DNA of 64,000 nt from Neelides folsomi (taxonomy: Eukaryota; Arthropoda; Collembola; Neelipleona; Neelidae). The stretch is taken from contig JAQGBZ010000267.1 in NCBI GenBank assembly GCA_034687125.1, forward strand, positions 1 through 64,000. The letters run 5' to 3'. A program made the translations under genes and the position numbers. How positions within the stretch are numbered: position 1 is the stretch's first letter; each line of letters opens with the position of its first letter. Below, piece by piece: positions 13,201 through 25,791 of this stretch. Below the pieces are notes generated by a model that saw only the letters and a list, made by a program, of their open reading frames with translations, did no database searches and was not told the DNA's origin.

Positions 13201-16095
13201 TCCTCACTGCACTCACAGATTGCAACCTCTTGAGCGAACAGTTTTTGGACCATTTAAAAGGCACATTAATACCTCGAGTGACAACTGGATCAAAACAAAT
13301 CGTGGAAAGACAATGAACATATATGATGTTCCAATAATTGTGAAAGAAGCATTGCCCTTAGCCATCACACCTAAAAACATACAAAGTAGATTTGCTTGCA
13401 CAGGGATTTTCCATTAAAAGTTAATATTTTCACTGATGCTGATTTTAATCCTTCATTTGTTTCTGACTGCCCAAATCCTTCTCTTCAAACTGATGAATTG
13501 CCATGTTCTTCGACATTTTCATCAGATTCAATCGAATTCTTAATGCCGTTTCCAAAGGCAGGTCCACGAAAAAATCAAAGATAGGGACGTAAAAGAAGAA
13601 AATCGACCGTCTTAACTGAGACTCCTGTTCGAAACGAACTAGCTGAAGAAGCCAATAACCGGAATGTGAGAAAAATGAAAAGGAACTAAAATAGAAGTCG
13701 AGGATTTCAGTCGACACATCAAAAAAGACGATTAAAAAGACTAAGCTTATATTTTAATTTCCAGATTGTAAATACCATTTCATTTCGCCCCGCCTAAGGG
13801 GTGAAATGAAATGGATTTGATAATTTATTAATTCATTTAAATTATAACTTTCTATTATAATTAAATTTATTTCATATATTATATATATTTATATAAAAAC
13901 ATTATAAAACATTATTTAAGTTACAAATATTTTGCCAACCTAATTTAATTATATAAATACAAATTCCATTTCATTTCACCCCGCTCTCCCCTACTATACA
14001 TTAGTAATCCAATCCGCCTTACTCACTCTTATTTTTAGCAATTCATGCACAATGTCACATTACGTACTCGTATACGTATGAGTAGTTTACGACTCAAATT
14101 CGGATTATTACACAGAACGCCTTAAGTATAATGCTTTGTTTAACATACAAGACTTAATGGATCATTAGTCATTATTTTGTCATTATTTCGTAGGTGTCCT
14201 CGGCAGGTGGGCGCTTAATTCGAGAAAGGCGACGAGTGGCGAAAATTCTCCTTATTCTCGCCCTGGTCTTTGCTTTCTGTTGGCTCCCGTATAGTGTGCT
14301 CTCGCTCATTCTCGATTTCAAAACAAAGTATCGCAATCCTTCTGATGAAAACAGCTCAGAGAAAGTGGAATACTCTTCGTCGCCGTCTTTGGAAGACACA
14401 CTGCTTCCGTTTGCTATCCTTCTTGGACACGCGAATTCGGCAGTGAACCCTTTGCTTTACTGTTTGCTTTCAAAGAATTTCCGCCGATCTGTTGCAGAAT
14501 TGTTAAGACATCCGACACGGGTCGTTAGAGGAAGGCAGCAATGTAAGGTGAGGATAAAGGTTTCATTGTTCTTTGAATTATTTTCCAATTAGCGCTATGG
14601 TATACAATTGTACCATAAAAATCATTCAAAATTGGCAATGGTGAGAAAATGGATGGGAATACTTATAAGCCACTACTATTATGCCTTAATATTTTTATTT
14701 CTTTACCATTCTTAAAATTTTGGCAAATTGTGTGAATTTTATACGAAACATATCGTAGAAATCGTGTTATCGTGTTGAAAGAGAGTCGAAATTGAAAGCT
14801 CGTTCTTTTCTCTCCAAAAGGCTCGCATTTTGTAACATTGTTCCATGGCTCATTTCGTTATTTTCCCACCTTTCTGTTCTGTTCTGACATAGGCGAAAGA
14901 GAGGTTGGATCAAAAAGGAACGAATTTCTCGGTGATGTGAAATCAAAGTTTGTTCTAATGATCCTGTCATTGTGGTTCAAATGACGCTCCATTAAACCTC
15001 AAGTGTCTTTAGCAAATCTCTAATCACTAGAGATGGCGTAGCGCCGACATCGTCGTTGTATGTAGTAGTACATTATGTAATTACATTTACATACTACTTT
15101 AAATACATACATATCATACATTTGTAAGTATGATAAACTTGTATGTAAACGAGTACGTGACTACTTAAACACGTAGAAAGTATGTACAGATATAAGTACA
15201 AATATTTACTAATAGTAGGATAGATAAATATGCCTTAAATATTAAAGAATCCATTTCATCCAACGATTTCAAATGTTATCATTGGAATATTGTACTTGTG
15301 TATTGTTAAAATATTCACTTTCTCTGCGAATATTATTTGATTTTAAAAAAAGTATTGGAATATGTTCAGCACACCTATGCGCATTTGGTATTATTGAGTA
15401 GCATGAAGGAGAAAGTGCGAATTTGTTAAGTGTTTTAAAGATTTACGATATGGTTGAAAAGAGATTTAGAGAAATGAAAGAGTGTTTTGATGTTTTTTGC
15501 TATTATCTTCTTCAATCCTCTTATCTCTTACCACCAAAGTGGATCAAAGAAGTTTGGTTATTGATATACGATATGCCTATAGATAAGGATGACGTTCCGG
15601 AAGGACCCTCCACCCTCAGATGCTGCGAGTAGCAAAGAGCAGGTGAGTAATCAAAACCGACCGAGGAATCATCACACTCCCGAACCAACAAAGCCCGCAC
15701 TTCCACTTAACAACTTGGAAGTGGGTGAATTGTGCATTGTGGAGATCGGACATAGCGGGGGAAATGGAGCTCTTCAACCAGCATATTCACCCAGTTCGAG
15801 TGGATATTCATCACTGAGGCAGTCGACGGAAGCTTTACAAGGGCACAAGGACTATTCTCACGTCTACGCACATTCATCACAATATCCTTTTTTCACAAGC
15901 TCCACATGTTCGGGGAATTGTAGGGCGATGGGTGATTACAGTACTGGGTCTCAAGCGGTTTTGGCTATTTTGGCAAAAAGATGTCAATGTGTGGGAGAAG
16001 TGAGGAAATTTAATGTTCCTTCAACCATTAGAGAAGAATCAGAATCTGTTCAAAGTGCCAAATCAAGATCATCAGTTGGAATTAGGATACCTTAA
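4244..16095 (+). CDS. Class A neuropeptide-type GPCR, 8 coding exons, about 558 aa
   Basis: Exons: 4244-4455, 7475-7617, 10603-10715, 11154-11267, 11454-11544, 11902-12038, 14194-14547, 15583-16095; phases match throughout. The product is a seven-helix surface receptor that would signal through G proteins. Visible: N-glycosylation sites NSS and NIS before TM1; VTNYFLVNLSVADLL in TM2; Cys in VMCKLTH (start of TM3) and in YIYCIE (loop 2), the usual disulfide pair; DRY at residues 135-137; CWLP at 299-302 in TM6; NPLLY at 355-359 in TM7; a Ser-rich tail of about 170 residues. The TM2 and loop-2 patterns (CIEDWPDD) recall the orexin/allatotropin-receptor group of peptide receptors, but the ligand cannot be assigned. 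All introns are GT-AG except intron 3, whose best donor is GC at 10716. A strong internal donor (15643) could shorten the tail. A candidate AATAAA lies at 16216. Further 5' non-coding exons are likely but not found. Confidence 0.88.
9660..9736. mobile_element. 77-bp MITE, Tc1/mariner type
   Basis: Terminal inverted repeats of about 20 bp, starting CAGGGTGGGTCTAAAG on the left and the complement of CAGAGTGGGTCTAAAG on the right, with one mismatch. It is flanked by TA on both sides (9658-9659, 9737-9738). The element is little more than two TIRs and a short loop, and sits in the GPCR intron between coding exons 2 and 3. Confidence 0.8.
10169..10249. mobile_element. 81-bp MITE, Tc1/mariner type
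   Basis: Inverted repeats of about 30 bp: left CAAGGTACGTCAAAAGCTGC, right complement CAGGATGCCTCAAAAGTTGC, both followed by TTTCTTTTTT. TA lies on each side. It is in the same GPCR intron as the 77-bp MITE but belongs to a different family by TIR sequence. Confidence 0.78.
12733..13991 (+). mobile_element. Pogo-like DNA transposon remnant, about 1.26 kb
   Basis: Ends are inverted repeats: left GGTGAGAGCGGGGCGAAATG, right complement GGGGAGAGCGGGGTGAAATG, each flanked by TA. The interior at 13112-13414 encodes the C-terminal part of a DDE transposase (ILLDNHESHLS, FPPHCTHRLQPLERTVFGPF, TMNIYDVPIIV), the CENP-B/pogo-type endonuclease pattern. The DNA-binding N-terminal half and first catalytic Asp are missing. 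The frame shifts near 13396, after which the tail continues (FPLKVNIFTDADFNPSF). A second, palindromic copy of the end sequence lies at about 13775-13815, so the right flank has a compound structure. It lies in the GPCR intron before exon 7. Confidence 0.85.
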
Positions 16096-16262
16096 ATACC
16101 ATATTTAAATATTATTGATATAACTTCTTATAATGCAGAATACAAAGTATAGTATACTGCTAAATAAGTACTTGTCATTATGAATCTTACAGAATTACTA
16201 CATACGTACATATAAAATAAACTATTTATTTATACTATTCTACATACATGTTAACATTAATA

Positions 16263-16526
16263 CAGATTATACCAACTTCTCTTAAATATAGGAGTAATGA
16301 AAATGAGTTAGCAACTTAGGAAATTTCTCAAATACACAAAAAATGAATTTTCGAAAAATGAAATTCAATGAAATTCAAATCTTTTCAACTTTAGAGAACA
16401 TTGCAGGAATACCGAGAATTGGGTTTTTTATTTAAAGAATTAAAAGTTTTTGTTTATTTGAGAAATTTCCAAAGTTACTAACTCATTTTCATTACTCCTA
16501 TATTTAAGAGAAGTTGGTATAATCTG
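16263..16526. mobile_element. 264-bp foldback MITE, TA-flanked
   Basis: About 80 bp at each end are inverted copies with only about three mismatches (left begins CAGATTATACCAACTTCTCT), flanked by TA at 16261-16262 and 16527-16528, leaving about 100 bp in the middle. There is no coding content. It lies 168 bp past the GPCR stop codon and about 40 bp beyond its candidate AATAAA at 16216. The near-identity of the arms suggests a recent insertion. Confidence 0.88.
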
Positions 16527-18349
16527 TATGAAATATGATCGATTCGTCATAATCATTAGGATGAAAATGAAATGATTAGATTCAGAACAAAAATATTATA
16601 TGAATATTTCGACATACATATTTACTTATATACTTAAAATCTGAGATCCTTTTACAATGTATAAAATTGTATGTGATCAGTATCAAGTTTTGTATATTAA
16701 TGTATTCTGACTCTGACTATATTGTCAACCCAATGAAAACCTTCAAAGTTCTTTCACGTTAATATTATGAAGTTGTTCTAAGTTAAGTAGTTGTGAAATA
16801 ATTTCATAGTTATGTGGCATATAACAGAAATTGTTCTGGTACAAATGTTAGCCAACTTATCTAACATTAAACATATGGACCCAATGGTTATGCTATGTAT
16901 ATAGTAAATATTAATTATGTGTTAAAATATTAATAAGTATTCAATTAAGTAAAATACATACGAGGTACTCTACCTATTACAGACTAGCCATGAATGAGCG
17001 TTAATGGAATAATCTCATTTATAGATTCACCAAAAACGTTAATTAATAAATTATTAGCTATCGTGGTTTTGTGAAAGTGAGCCCTAGGCTAATAAATACT
17101 CCTTACATTTAGCTCAATGTTTCAATGGATTTAATATGCTCAAGATATACATACATAAGAATGAACTTTAGGAAATGTTCAATTTGTTTTTTGTTGCAAT
17201 CGGAAAAAACTTTTTAAACTTTAAGCATTCCCCTTCATGATTTAGTAAATCTACCTACTACTGTATACATAAGAAGATACGATATAAATAAATTAGTACA
17301 TTACATAAAATAAATGGCAGTAAATACATAAATATACAGTAAATGCTTGCCTAAGGTAGTTAGATTTAAATATTTATCTAGTCAATGCTGCATAAGATCT
17401 TAATTTTTATTTCAGTTTGGCCAATGTAATGTGTGGTACCTGCAATGACCCTTTAATAATAACATACCTCAATACAATACATATTAGTTAATTATTTATG
17501 TTGCTATTATTCTGACTATTTATGTATATTGTATACTATTGTATTGCCGATATTAGGTACATAATACATAAGTGGATAATTTAATAGAGAAAAGCATCTA
17601 ATTCTCATATTTTCTATTGAAAAGAATATCAAATACCTATTACATTTGTGATAAGAAACATGGAAAGAGAAAAAATTAATATTAACCATTTAAAAGGAAT
17701 GGTATCTAAACAAATTATTGTTTTATAAGTAGGCAGACGCATTAAAATATAATTTACTAGTACTTTGTACATGGGCATAACATGATATAGGTATGTATGT
17801 ATTATGCTAAGATAGGTATTACCTATACTTTATCTTACATAATAGGATTGGATCTCACAGTTCTTCTATTTTTATTGTCAAAATGTTAATTTTAATATCG
17901 TTGTATATAGTACACTCCTGAATGAATATCCGATCAAAAAGTAATATAAATAATGTACATCGGTACACATGAGTTTGTTTAAAGTATAAACGACATGTTA
18001 TTATATGTATGAATATGTACTCACCAATAGTTAAAATTATATCTTATAATTTAACTTTATTCAGTAATGTAATTGCATCCGTTTAAATTTAATGAAAGAA
18101 AAATTTCACAAATATTCAAAAAACATTTAATTAATATCTTATATGATATCTACTGTACATTTCGTATTCATACAAATGTAATATTTGTTTAAGTGTACTA
18201 ACATATTTTAAAATAAAACAAATAAATAGTAAAATGAATAGAAAGAATAACAATTTTTAAGTAGAAACGAGAGTGAAAAATACATCATATTGTTTAACGT
18301 GTGAAATGAAAAAACCATGTTCCTTCGAATACTTCAAATGCATAAAATA
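16527..18349. other. Intergenic, GPCR to DSCC1
   Basis: AT-rich spacer between two genes that converge tail to tail. Only short AT-rich and TAC/GTA tracts are visible; no exon, RNA gene or further TIR pair was recognised. Confidence 0.5.
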
Positions 18350-21300
18350 TCATTTTGAGTGTTTTGCGGAGTAGTATTTGGTTCCATTAATGTTAATGAC
18401 GCGAGCATACTTTGTTAGGAGTTGACCAGCAGCGGCTGGAGTGGCCGAGAAGTTTTCGATGAATGGCATCAATTCTTCAAATCTCCACTTTGGTTTAGCG
18501 TCAAAGAGAATCGAGAAGCGATCTAAGATTAATTCGGGAAGGCCGTGTTCGGGCATGTACCAAATCTGCTTTGGGGTTCGATCGGAGTCAATTACAGCGA
18601 GGCCATCCAACTGCCGGAGATCAGTCATTACCCCTTCAATTCATAAATAATTTAATGAGGTACAAATGACATTAGAAACTGCATATTTTTAGTGAACTCG
18701 CTGTTGTATTCCTATTTAATTAATCATGACATCATGAGTAAGTCCCATTTCTTTTATGATTTAGAATTGTAAATGGTGCTTAAGAGCTACTACATACTCC
18801 AAACTTTTACATTTAGAACTTCCCATTACTTATTAGTAAATTCGACGTTAAAAAATAATGTTCAAATATAGTATATGACAATGCAGGCACTGTTAATTTG
18901 ATAATAATGGGTGGTCACGAGTTAACACTAAATCTTTATGACTATAATTTATTTAATATAACTAATGATAAAAATCTTTTAATGATGGTGTTTGATGGGG
19001 AATGCATTACATTATTATGTTGCAAACTATAAGCTGAATTACTTTAACCATTATTAAACGACAGACACTTTCTCCAGAGAAAGTCCGCGAGTTTGATTTT
19101 CTCATTTCTTTTTGTCTCGTTCTGTTTGTAAAATGGAAAATCGTCGGCGTCTAGTCAAGGACGAAAAAATTTGGGCAATTGAAGAGTATGCTCAAACAAC
19201 TAATTTTCTTGAAGTCGTACGAAGATGGCCGTTTGCTACCTTACATCCCAGTGGTAGTACTATTATTAATATAGTTAAGAAGTTCAAATCAACAGGGAGC
19301 AGTCGATTTGAAGCCTGGAGGAAACAAAAGAACTGTAAGAACTGATGCAAATAAGGAAATAAGAAGGCTCGAGGATCAACCAATTGAGACAAGTTCCACA
19401 CGGAGACTTTCATTGGAACTTGACATTGGCCGTACGCCACTCTTCAAAATATCCACAAGAGAGTTCGAAGCTTCATGATCGAAAATTTTGGGAGCCAATG
19501 GATCAGTAGAGGCGGCGTTCTTGGCCACCCCGCTCACCGGATCTCACTCCCCTCGACTTCTTCGTATGGGGATATGTGAAGAATAAAGTGTACGCGAATA
19601 ATCCTTCAACGATTGTTGAGCTGAAAGCTGAAATTGTAAAAGCCTTCAGCGAAATATCCGTTGCTATGTGTAAAAGGGCTTGCGAGGCTGTCTATGGTCG
19701 ATTGCAGCGTTGTATTGAGGCAAATGGAGCACAAGTCTCAAATTAAGATTATTGCTCTTATTCTAAGATGTATTGAGTATACAATTGCCAATTGTTAGAA
19801 ATTAAGATTGGAAATTAAATAAGTAAAGGATATTTAAAGATTTCGTATTAAGTCGTGACCACCCATTAAATAAAATCCATTTCCAAATGTAAAATAACTT
19901 AAAGCTAATGTAAAGCTTCAAATGTGAAAAAAAATATTCATGCATTTAAATTCACGTCTTAAAAGTAAAAATCATTAAATTATTTACTTTTCTTTTCATA
20001 AAGTAACAATTGTATAGTATGTAAATGTCCATATGTGTTGTTAATAAGTATATTTAAAAAAAGTTTCTACTTTCTACGTAGGTAAGTATGCATTTATCTA
20101 TTTTTTAAATTTTCGCCTACAATAAATATGAAAATGAAAACATGAAAGAATGTAGTGAAAGAATCTAAAATTTTTATACTTTATCGGGAAACCTCGTAGA
20201 ATTCACTTTAAAAGCTGGCATTTTATTCAAAGTTTAAGTTGAGAGATAATAAATGTAAACGTGAAGGTTTATAGAGAACATTATTAATATAAAATCTGAC
20301 TGAATAAAATGAGAAAGCATTCCAGTGTTTCTTATATAAAATTCCAATTTCATCCCTCAACTTTAGCTCAAAATTAAATTCAAAAGCTGAGTCAAATCCC
20401 GAGCTTTATTCATTTCCGGTTTCGAGAGAAATGTAATATGGAATAACCGCATGGAATCTTCTTTAAAAAAATCTCTTTATGGGAGAAGAAGGTTTATGAA
20501 ATCTGTGAGTTACTCGAGCTATGCGAATTTACTTACCATATATTATGACCCTGGCCTTATTGGAATATCTAATATCTATATTATAGCTTAATTCTCCGAA
20601 CCACTAAGAAGAAAAGAAAATGAAAGGTTTACCTTCAGGAAGACTGTCTTGCCAAGCTGAGAGAAAATCTTCGAGGTTAAATCGACCCACTGGTTTCAAA
20701 ATTACTTCACCGAAGAATCTACATATTTCATAATCTTTTATCGTGTAAATTTCCTCCTCGCCTCCTGAAATCAAAAGTGGTGTTAAAGATAATATATTTA
20801 ACATCCCAGTAATCTTATGTAAAATGTTTTCAACTTTTCGAAGAAATTTAAATCTGATAAGCGAAACACAATCTAAAATTTTAACACATTTTACTTAATT
20901 ATTAATTAAGTTACAAGATAAGTTTACTTAAATAAATGAATTCATATAAAATTATTTGTGATATTAAGATGATTAGCTTCTACCCTAACGCATATACGAC
21001 GATTTGAACACTTTGACTAAATGTTAAACAAATAAATAAAATTGTCGAATTGAGAGGGCTTGAAGTTTATTAAAAGGAAAGAAACTTACCGGAATCGTCC
21101 TTATTCGATGAGAAAAACCATTGAAAAATACTCTCGAGAATGAATTCCGATTCAATGCTTCGCAAATTTTGTATAACATCGTTCTTCGGAATTCCGTCTC
21201 GCTTCCACCTTTTCTCATCAATGTAGTTGAGGACGACAGACAAAACTCGAAACAAGTAATCACTATGAATAAGTCTGAGGAATCCTAATGGAAAAAAATA

Positions 21301-22634
21301 ATCAAGAATGGAATTGACGCTTGGATGCAATAGTTTTATTGGCATCCCTACTCTAGTATGAATTGAAAAAGGAAACTCAAAGCTAGAAGGGCATCAAAGT
21401 CAAGGGTAAAGTGTTGGAATTGTATGGTAAGCTTAACATTTTTACCTTTTACATTGATCACACGGGCTTTGTGAAGAAACTCCCGGAATTCCGTCTCACT
21501 CGCTGGGGTCTTTTCCAATATTTGTTCAAATGTTAAATACTTTTCTCCCTCGTGGTTACTCTTTGGATCCTTTATGTAAATACTCATTGTCATAAATTTT
21601 CATATTCAATATTTTATTGAATACAATTGAAATTGCATACTTTTGATTCGTATTCTTCCCCTTTGTAAGAAGTAGATTCAAGAATTCTCCGAATTCTGGA
21701 AAAAATTGGTTTAACCTTCCTCAGCTCATAATATGAATGAGCCACGCAAAGGATCTACAGTAAATAATTTAAAATTAATATGAGCCAAAACGGATGAGGG
21801 AATAATTGAATAATATATTTCGATCTAAGAAAATTTTTATAAATAATAAAAAATAAATAAAACACCTGTTTTCTCTTTATAAGTGATTCGCTAATTGTTG
21901 TAGCATCCTCATAATTTTCACTTGAAATATCCGTATTACTTTCAATTTTTAAAGATTTAAAATTCGGATTTACATCCTTAGCGTCATTGGGCAATACAAG
22001 GTCTTTCAAGATTAAGAGTGAGTTTGAAGTTTCTGCACCTTTTATCTCGTAAGTCGACGACTTGGTACAAAGAGTAGCGGAATCTGTAACTTCACCTCGT
22101 AGAACAAGCCTATTAAAAATAAAATTATATATTAAATTTTTGAAGACATACATATAGGATAAGTTGAATTTTACGTCAATCTACAAATTCCCATTAAGAG
22201 TAATTACTGTTAATGTAACAAAATTAATATACCGTTCACCAACTTGAATCGACTCCGCAAGCTCTTTATTGAGTTCCATCAACTTAAAATCCGTACCAGA
22301 AAAGTTATTGTCAAAGGTTAATTCCTAAAAAGAATTATACAAGTTAAACATTTTGTTGAAAAAAGTATTAAAAGTTATATCAATCCTCCCACGTAGTTTC
22401 ACTTAAAAGTTGAACATTAAAGTTAAAAAAATAAAATATAGGAGTTAAAGAGAGTTTAAGCATTATATTTTAATAGTAAATTTTATACATTATTTCTAAA
22501 CTTTTCAAAAAATAATAATAGGAATGTTTCATTATAATATTATATTTCACCACCTGACATATCGGCAAAAGATCCGAAGTTTCCAGTTTCGCATTTTCAA
22601 CAGAAATAAGAACATCTTCGTAAGTCCTCACCAT
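18350..22634 (-). CDS. DSCC1: Sister chromatid cohesion protein DCC1, 8 exons, about 421 aa
   Basis: Exons in transcript order: 22554-22634, 22233-22324, 21866-22109, 21641-21754, 21446-21569, 21090-21284, 20633-20764, 18350-18633. DCC1 joins CTF8 and CTF18 in the alternative RFC clamp loader, which loads PCNA in the nucleus and supports sister chromatid cohesion and fork checkpoint signalling. Recognised from conserved C-terminal blocks: LPEG followed by LRQLDGLAVID, then KPKWRFEELMPFIE, and a final winged-helix stretch with GQLLTKYARV and NGTKYYSAK, matching the human protein block by block. The length is close to the human one (393 aa). The acceptor of exon 5 (before 21569) has a poor pyrimidine tract and was chosen because it keeps phase; all other junctions are clean GT-AG. 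The last intron (18634-20632) holds a deleted mariner element. Expression is probably tied to proliferating cells, by family knowledge only. Confidence 0.92.
18907..19866 (+). mobile_element. Internally deleted Tc1/mariner-family transposon, 960 bp
   Basis: TIRs begin ATGGGTGGTCACGA on both ends, flanked by TA. The plus strand carries the N-terminal helix-turn-helix part of a transposase (about 19112-19345; MENRRRLVKDEKIWAIEEYA) and, after a gap, its C-terminal end (about 19505-19745; PPRSPDLTPLDFFVWGYVKN), which holds only the last catalytic Asp. The middle of the protein, with the first two catalytic acids, is deleted, and stops and frame changes interrupt what remains, so it is non-autonomous. 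It lies within the last DSCC1 intron. Confidence 0.85.
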
Positions 22635-25600
22635 TTTCGAAAGCTATATTCCAATAAAGGTATCTATCTATAAAAATAAGTAATAGCTAGGAATTGAATA
22701 ATAAAAATATTTGACTTCCAACTTCAATGAGTTCAATGACTGTAGTGATGAAATGATGAGAGTAATATCAATTGAAAGATTGCAATTAAGTATGAAAGGA
22801 AAAGGAAAAGACCATTCCCGCGTTCCGCATGGTTCTTCCAATTCCCTCTTCAATCAAATGGGAGGAGTTAAGATGTGAAATGAATGAACGTGAGCTGTGA
22901 CTTAAACCAATGCTTTTAGATACAATTAATCTCCAAAAATGAGTTCAATTATTTAATTGAACTCAATTTTAAACAAAAACAAATAATTGAGATACTTTTT
23001 TAATCAAAATGGCATAATTTATTTATTTGCTTAAATAAATACAATATTATTATAAAGTGAATAATTCAAACAAATAATATGTAAATATGAAGCCTTTTGA
23101 AGATTGACCATTTGATTAACCTTCCTCGTCGATGTGTCGTATTTTATATGTAGCAGCATTAAGCATTCAACAACAATTTTGTGTATTCAGGTCAAAGATG
23201 ACTATACGTCACATTGAAAAAACTTAAATTGTGTAACATGTTCACGATTTCAAAAGACATCATAATATCAGAAAGCACATATTATTCCGATGAATGAAAT
23301 ATTTGTAAGAAAAGGAAAGATTCAAAAAAACTCTTATAAATAATGAATAAGATTCCTTTTACAATTCCAATCTAGTCAATCGTTAATGGACTGAGTAATC
23401 ATTCAAACACATTATGCATGCCCAATGTTTTGCGGAAAAACCCTTTAGAAAATCTAACGAAGTGAAAAGGGTCTCTTTAAAATTTAATGGAGAATCTCAG
23501 GGTCGAAAACGAACCGACTGCCCTTCGATCGACTTATAATACATATTTTTAAGGTCCATAAGTTTTATTAGGTCGTCGTCGTATCTGTGTATATGAAATG
23601 GGGCATGAGAGAATGGGTGGAATAATGGGAGTAATCAGAGAGTCAAGCTCTCTCATCCTAAGGGCCCTCGGAACCGAAAATGCAATATTCACTCTCACAG
23701 TCATCCCTTTAACCCGGAGTCAAGAATTGGATCGGGGATGGAGAATAAATAAAATTTTCGTAAACCCATTTACTCGTCATTCTCCCAACTTTCTGTCTCA
23801 CTTCCTCTCCATGCCCTTTTATATGAGAGTCCACATAATAATATCAATCAATGGATCTGCCAGCCTTTTACACAATTCCGCTTCCTCTTCCATTCGTACA
23901 AATATCTAATTTTACGACCTTCACATTCTCTTTCAAATGAAGCTTCTCGTAAAGTTCCACAGATTTAACGACGGGTTGCGAAAATTCATCTTCTTTTGTG
24001 AGCTATTCGTTTCATTCTTCCCTTCTGTCCTTTCTGCATTTTTGAACAATTGAAATTAATCTCGGGTCTTTCAAAGTCTTGGCGAATTGATATATAATAC
24101 TTACTTATACCATCATGATCAAATTTAATATTGACCTAATAAATTCATATATTATTTAATATATGGTAAATGAGAATAAAGATAAAGGAGGTATAAGGCA
24201 TAGATAACTAATAACTATATAACTAATTGGTGCATGTAATAAATACATAATATAGAGTATTTAATATGAGATTTATGAGAAAAGGACCACTGACATTGAC
24301 TGAAATTGGCCAAATAACAGTGGTTTGAATGTCTTTCATCACTCATTGTCTAAATTTTGAAATGTAAAGAAATACATAAATATTAATAATACTTATTACT
24401 TTATTACATACTAGTGATATGGTATACGAGTCTACTTATCGTACTATCTGTATTAATTATAGGATATTTAATCATCATTTTGTTAAAACCTACGAAACTG
24501 TTCTTGGGCATTATCTTAAATTTTGTTACAATTTATTAGAAATGACAATTTACTAACAATGTAACATGCATTTATTAATGCTACAAATTGGTTTTATCCT
24601 TTTATCATTGATTCCTTCCAATTGAGCATTTGACCAGAGGCGTGATTGGTCAGGAGTCTCATTGTTAACAATGTCTTGTGAAAGAGGCAGTAAAAGTCAA
24701 GAGAGGCGACCTTTCACTATAATAGGCATTGTAGGTGACCGCCCATTATTAACTTAGAAAAAGGCTTCCTACATGTACCAATATAAAACTTGGCTCCCAA
24801 GCGTAGAAATGCGTAAGATTCATATAAAAATGAACGAGGGAGGATTGTTGATATATCCAATGCAGAAAGGTATACCCACAATGTGTATTAATATAAGGTA
24901 TGTTGGGATTTGGTTCAGCATGGGAGATCCTAATAATCTCTTGCCCTCCCATAAATTGGAGAGGGGTTTCGGATCCGATCTCCATTCATCCCCAAACCTC
25001 CCGATACCCTCCCAAAAGTTCCTCTATACTCCCCAGCCCCCTTTGCTCCAAAGGGCTTTCGCTTAAACCCTCAACAAGTATTAGGTGACTGTCGAGTATA
25101 GTTCTCCCCGCCAACCCCCTCTTCGATTTTTTGCCCCTCGGAGTGACGAGAGTTCGCCCCGATGTTTCTACACCCCGTCTAGGTCCTCTGAACGTAGAAT
25201 GTACAGTATGTGAATGCGAACATCGAGGCTCTTATTCCTCATTCGGAAATCAAACCCCTCGGACAGACTCCTTCCCTCTTTCCGCACTTCCTCGTTCGTT
25301 CCAACCTTTCCTTTCCTCTTTATATTTATTCTGCTCCTTTCTATCACAATTTGATTTGTGTACATTTCTTGGCATTTTTTCAAAACTATTCATCTCACAA
25401 TGAAGAACTTTATTTACAAATTCTAAACAATCTATAGAAAAAACGAACCAAAACTTTATTTCGTGTGGGCGGCAATTGTTAGATATGTTTAGTTTTACAG
25501 ATATATCTAGTATGGATATCGAAAGATTTTATAATATTGCTGATACTTAAAAGTTTTGTAAAAGTTGGAAATAATAATTTGAATAGTAGCTCATTCTGGC

Positions 25601-25791
25601 CCTATTGGATTCTCGACATTTATAAGAAAAGAAAGAAGTCAATTTTGAAATTCCCCTGCGGTGTGGTCAAGAAGAATCTCTGAGATAAGAAAGTTCGTGA
25701 AAGCCTTTTTATGGAAGGGATGCGTGGAGAGGAAGCCTCGATGCTTCCGCGACGACTCTTTTAATTTACTGAAAAATGCTGTTTGTTTGTG
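22635..25791. other. Intergenic between the divergent DSCC1 and lectin-CUB genes
   Basis: The two genes are head to head here, so the stretch should contain both promoters. Less AT-rich patches occur at about 23490-23900 and 24930-25330; the latter is C- and T-rich and could be the 5' UTR or promoter of the lectin-CUB gene. Short open frames in these patches have odd composition and no recognisable product. Confidence 0.4.

Noticed and set aside
23598-23909. 103-codon open frame in the DSCC1 to lectin-CUB intergenic region
   Set aside because: No domain, no exon-like borders; composition follows the local less AT-rich patch.
24773-25437. Several overlapping open frames on both strands
   Set aside because: Open on both strands because of the C/T-rich composition; likely 5' UTR or promoter of the lectin-CUB gene.
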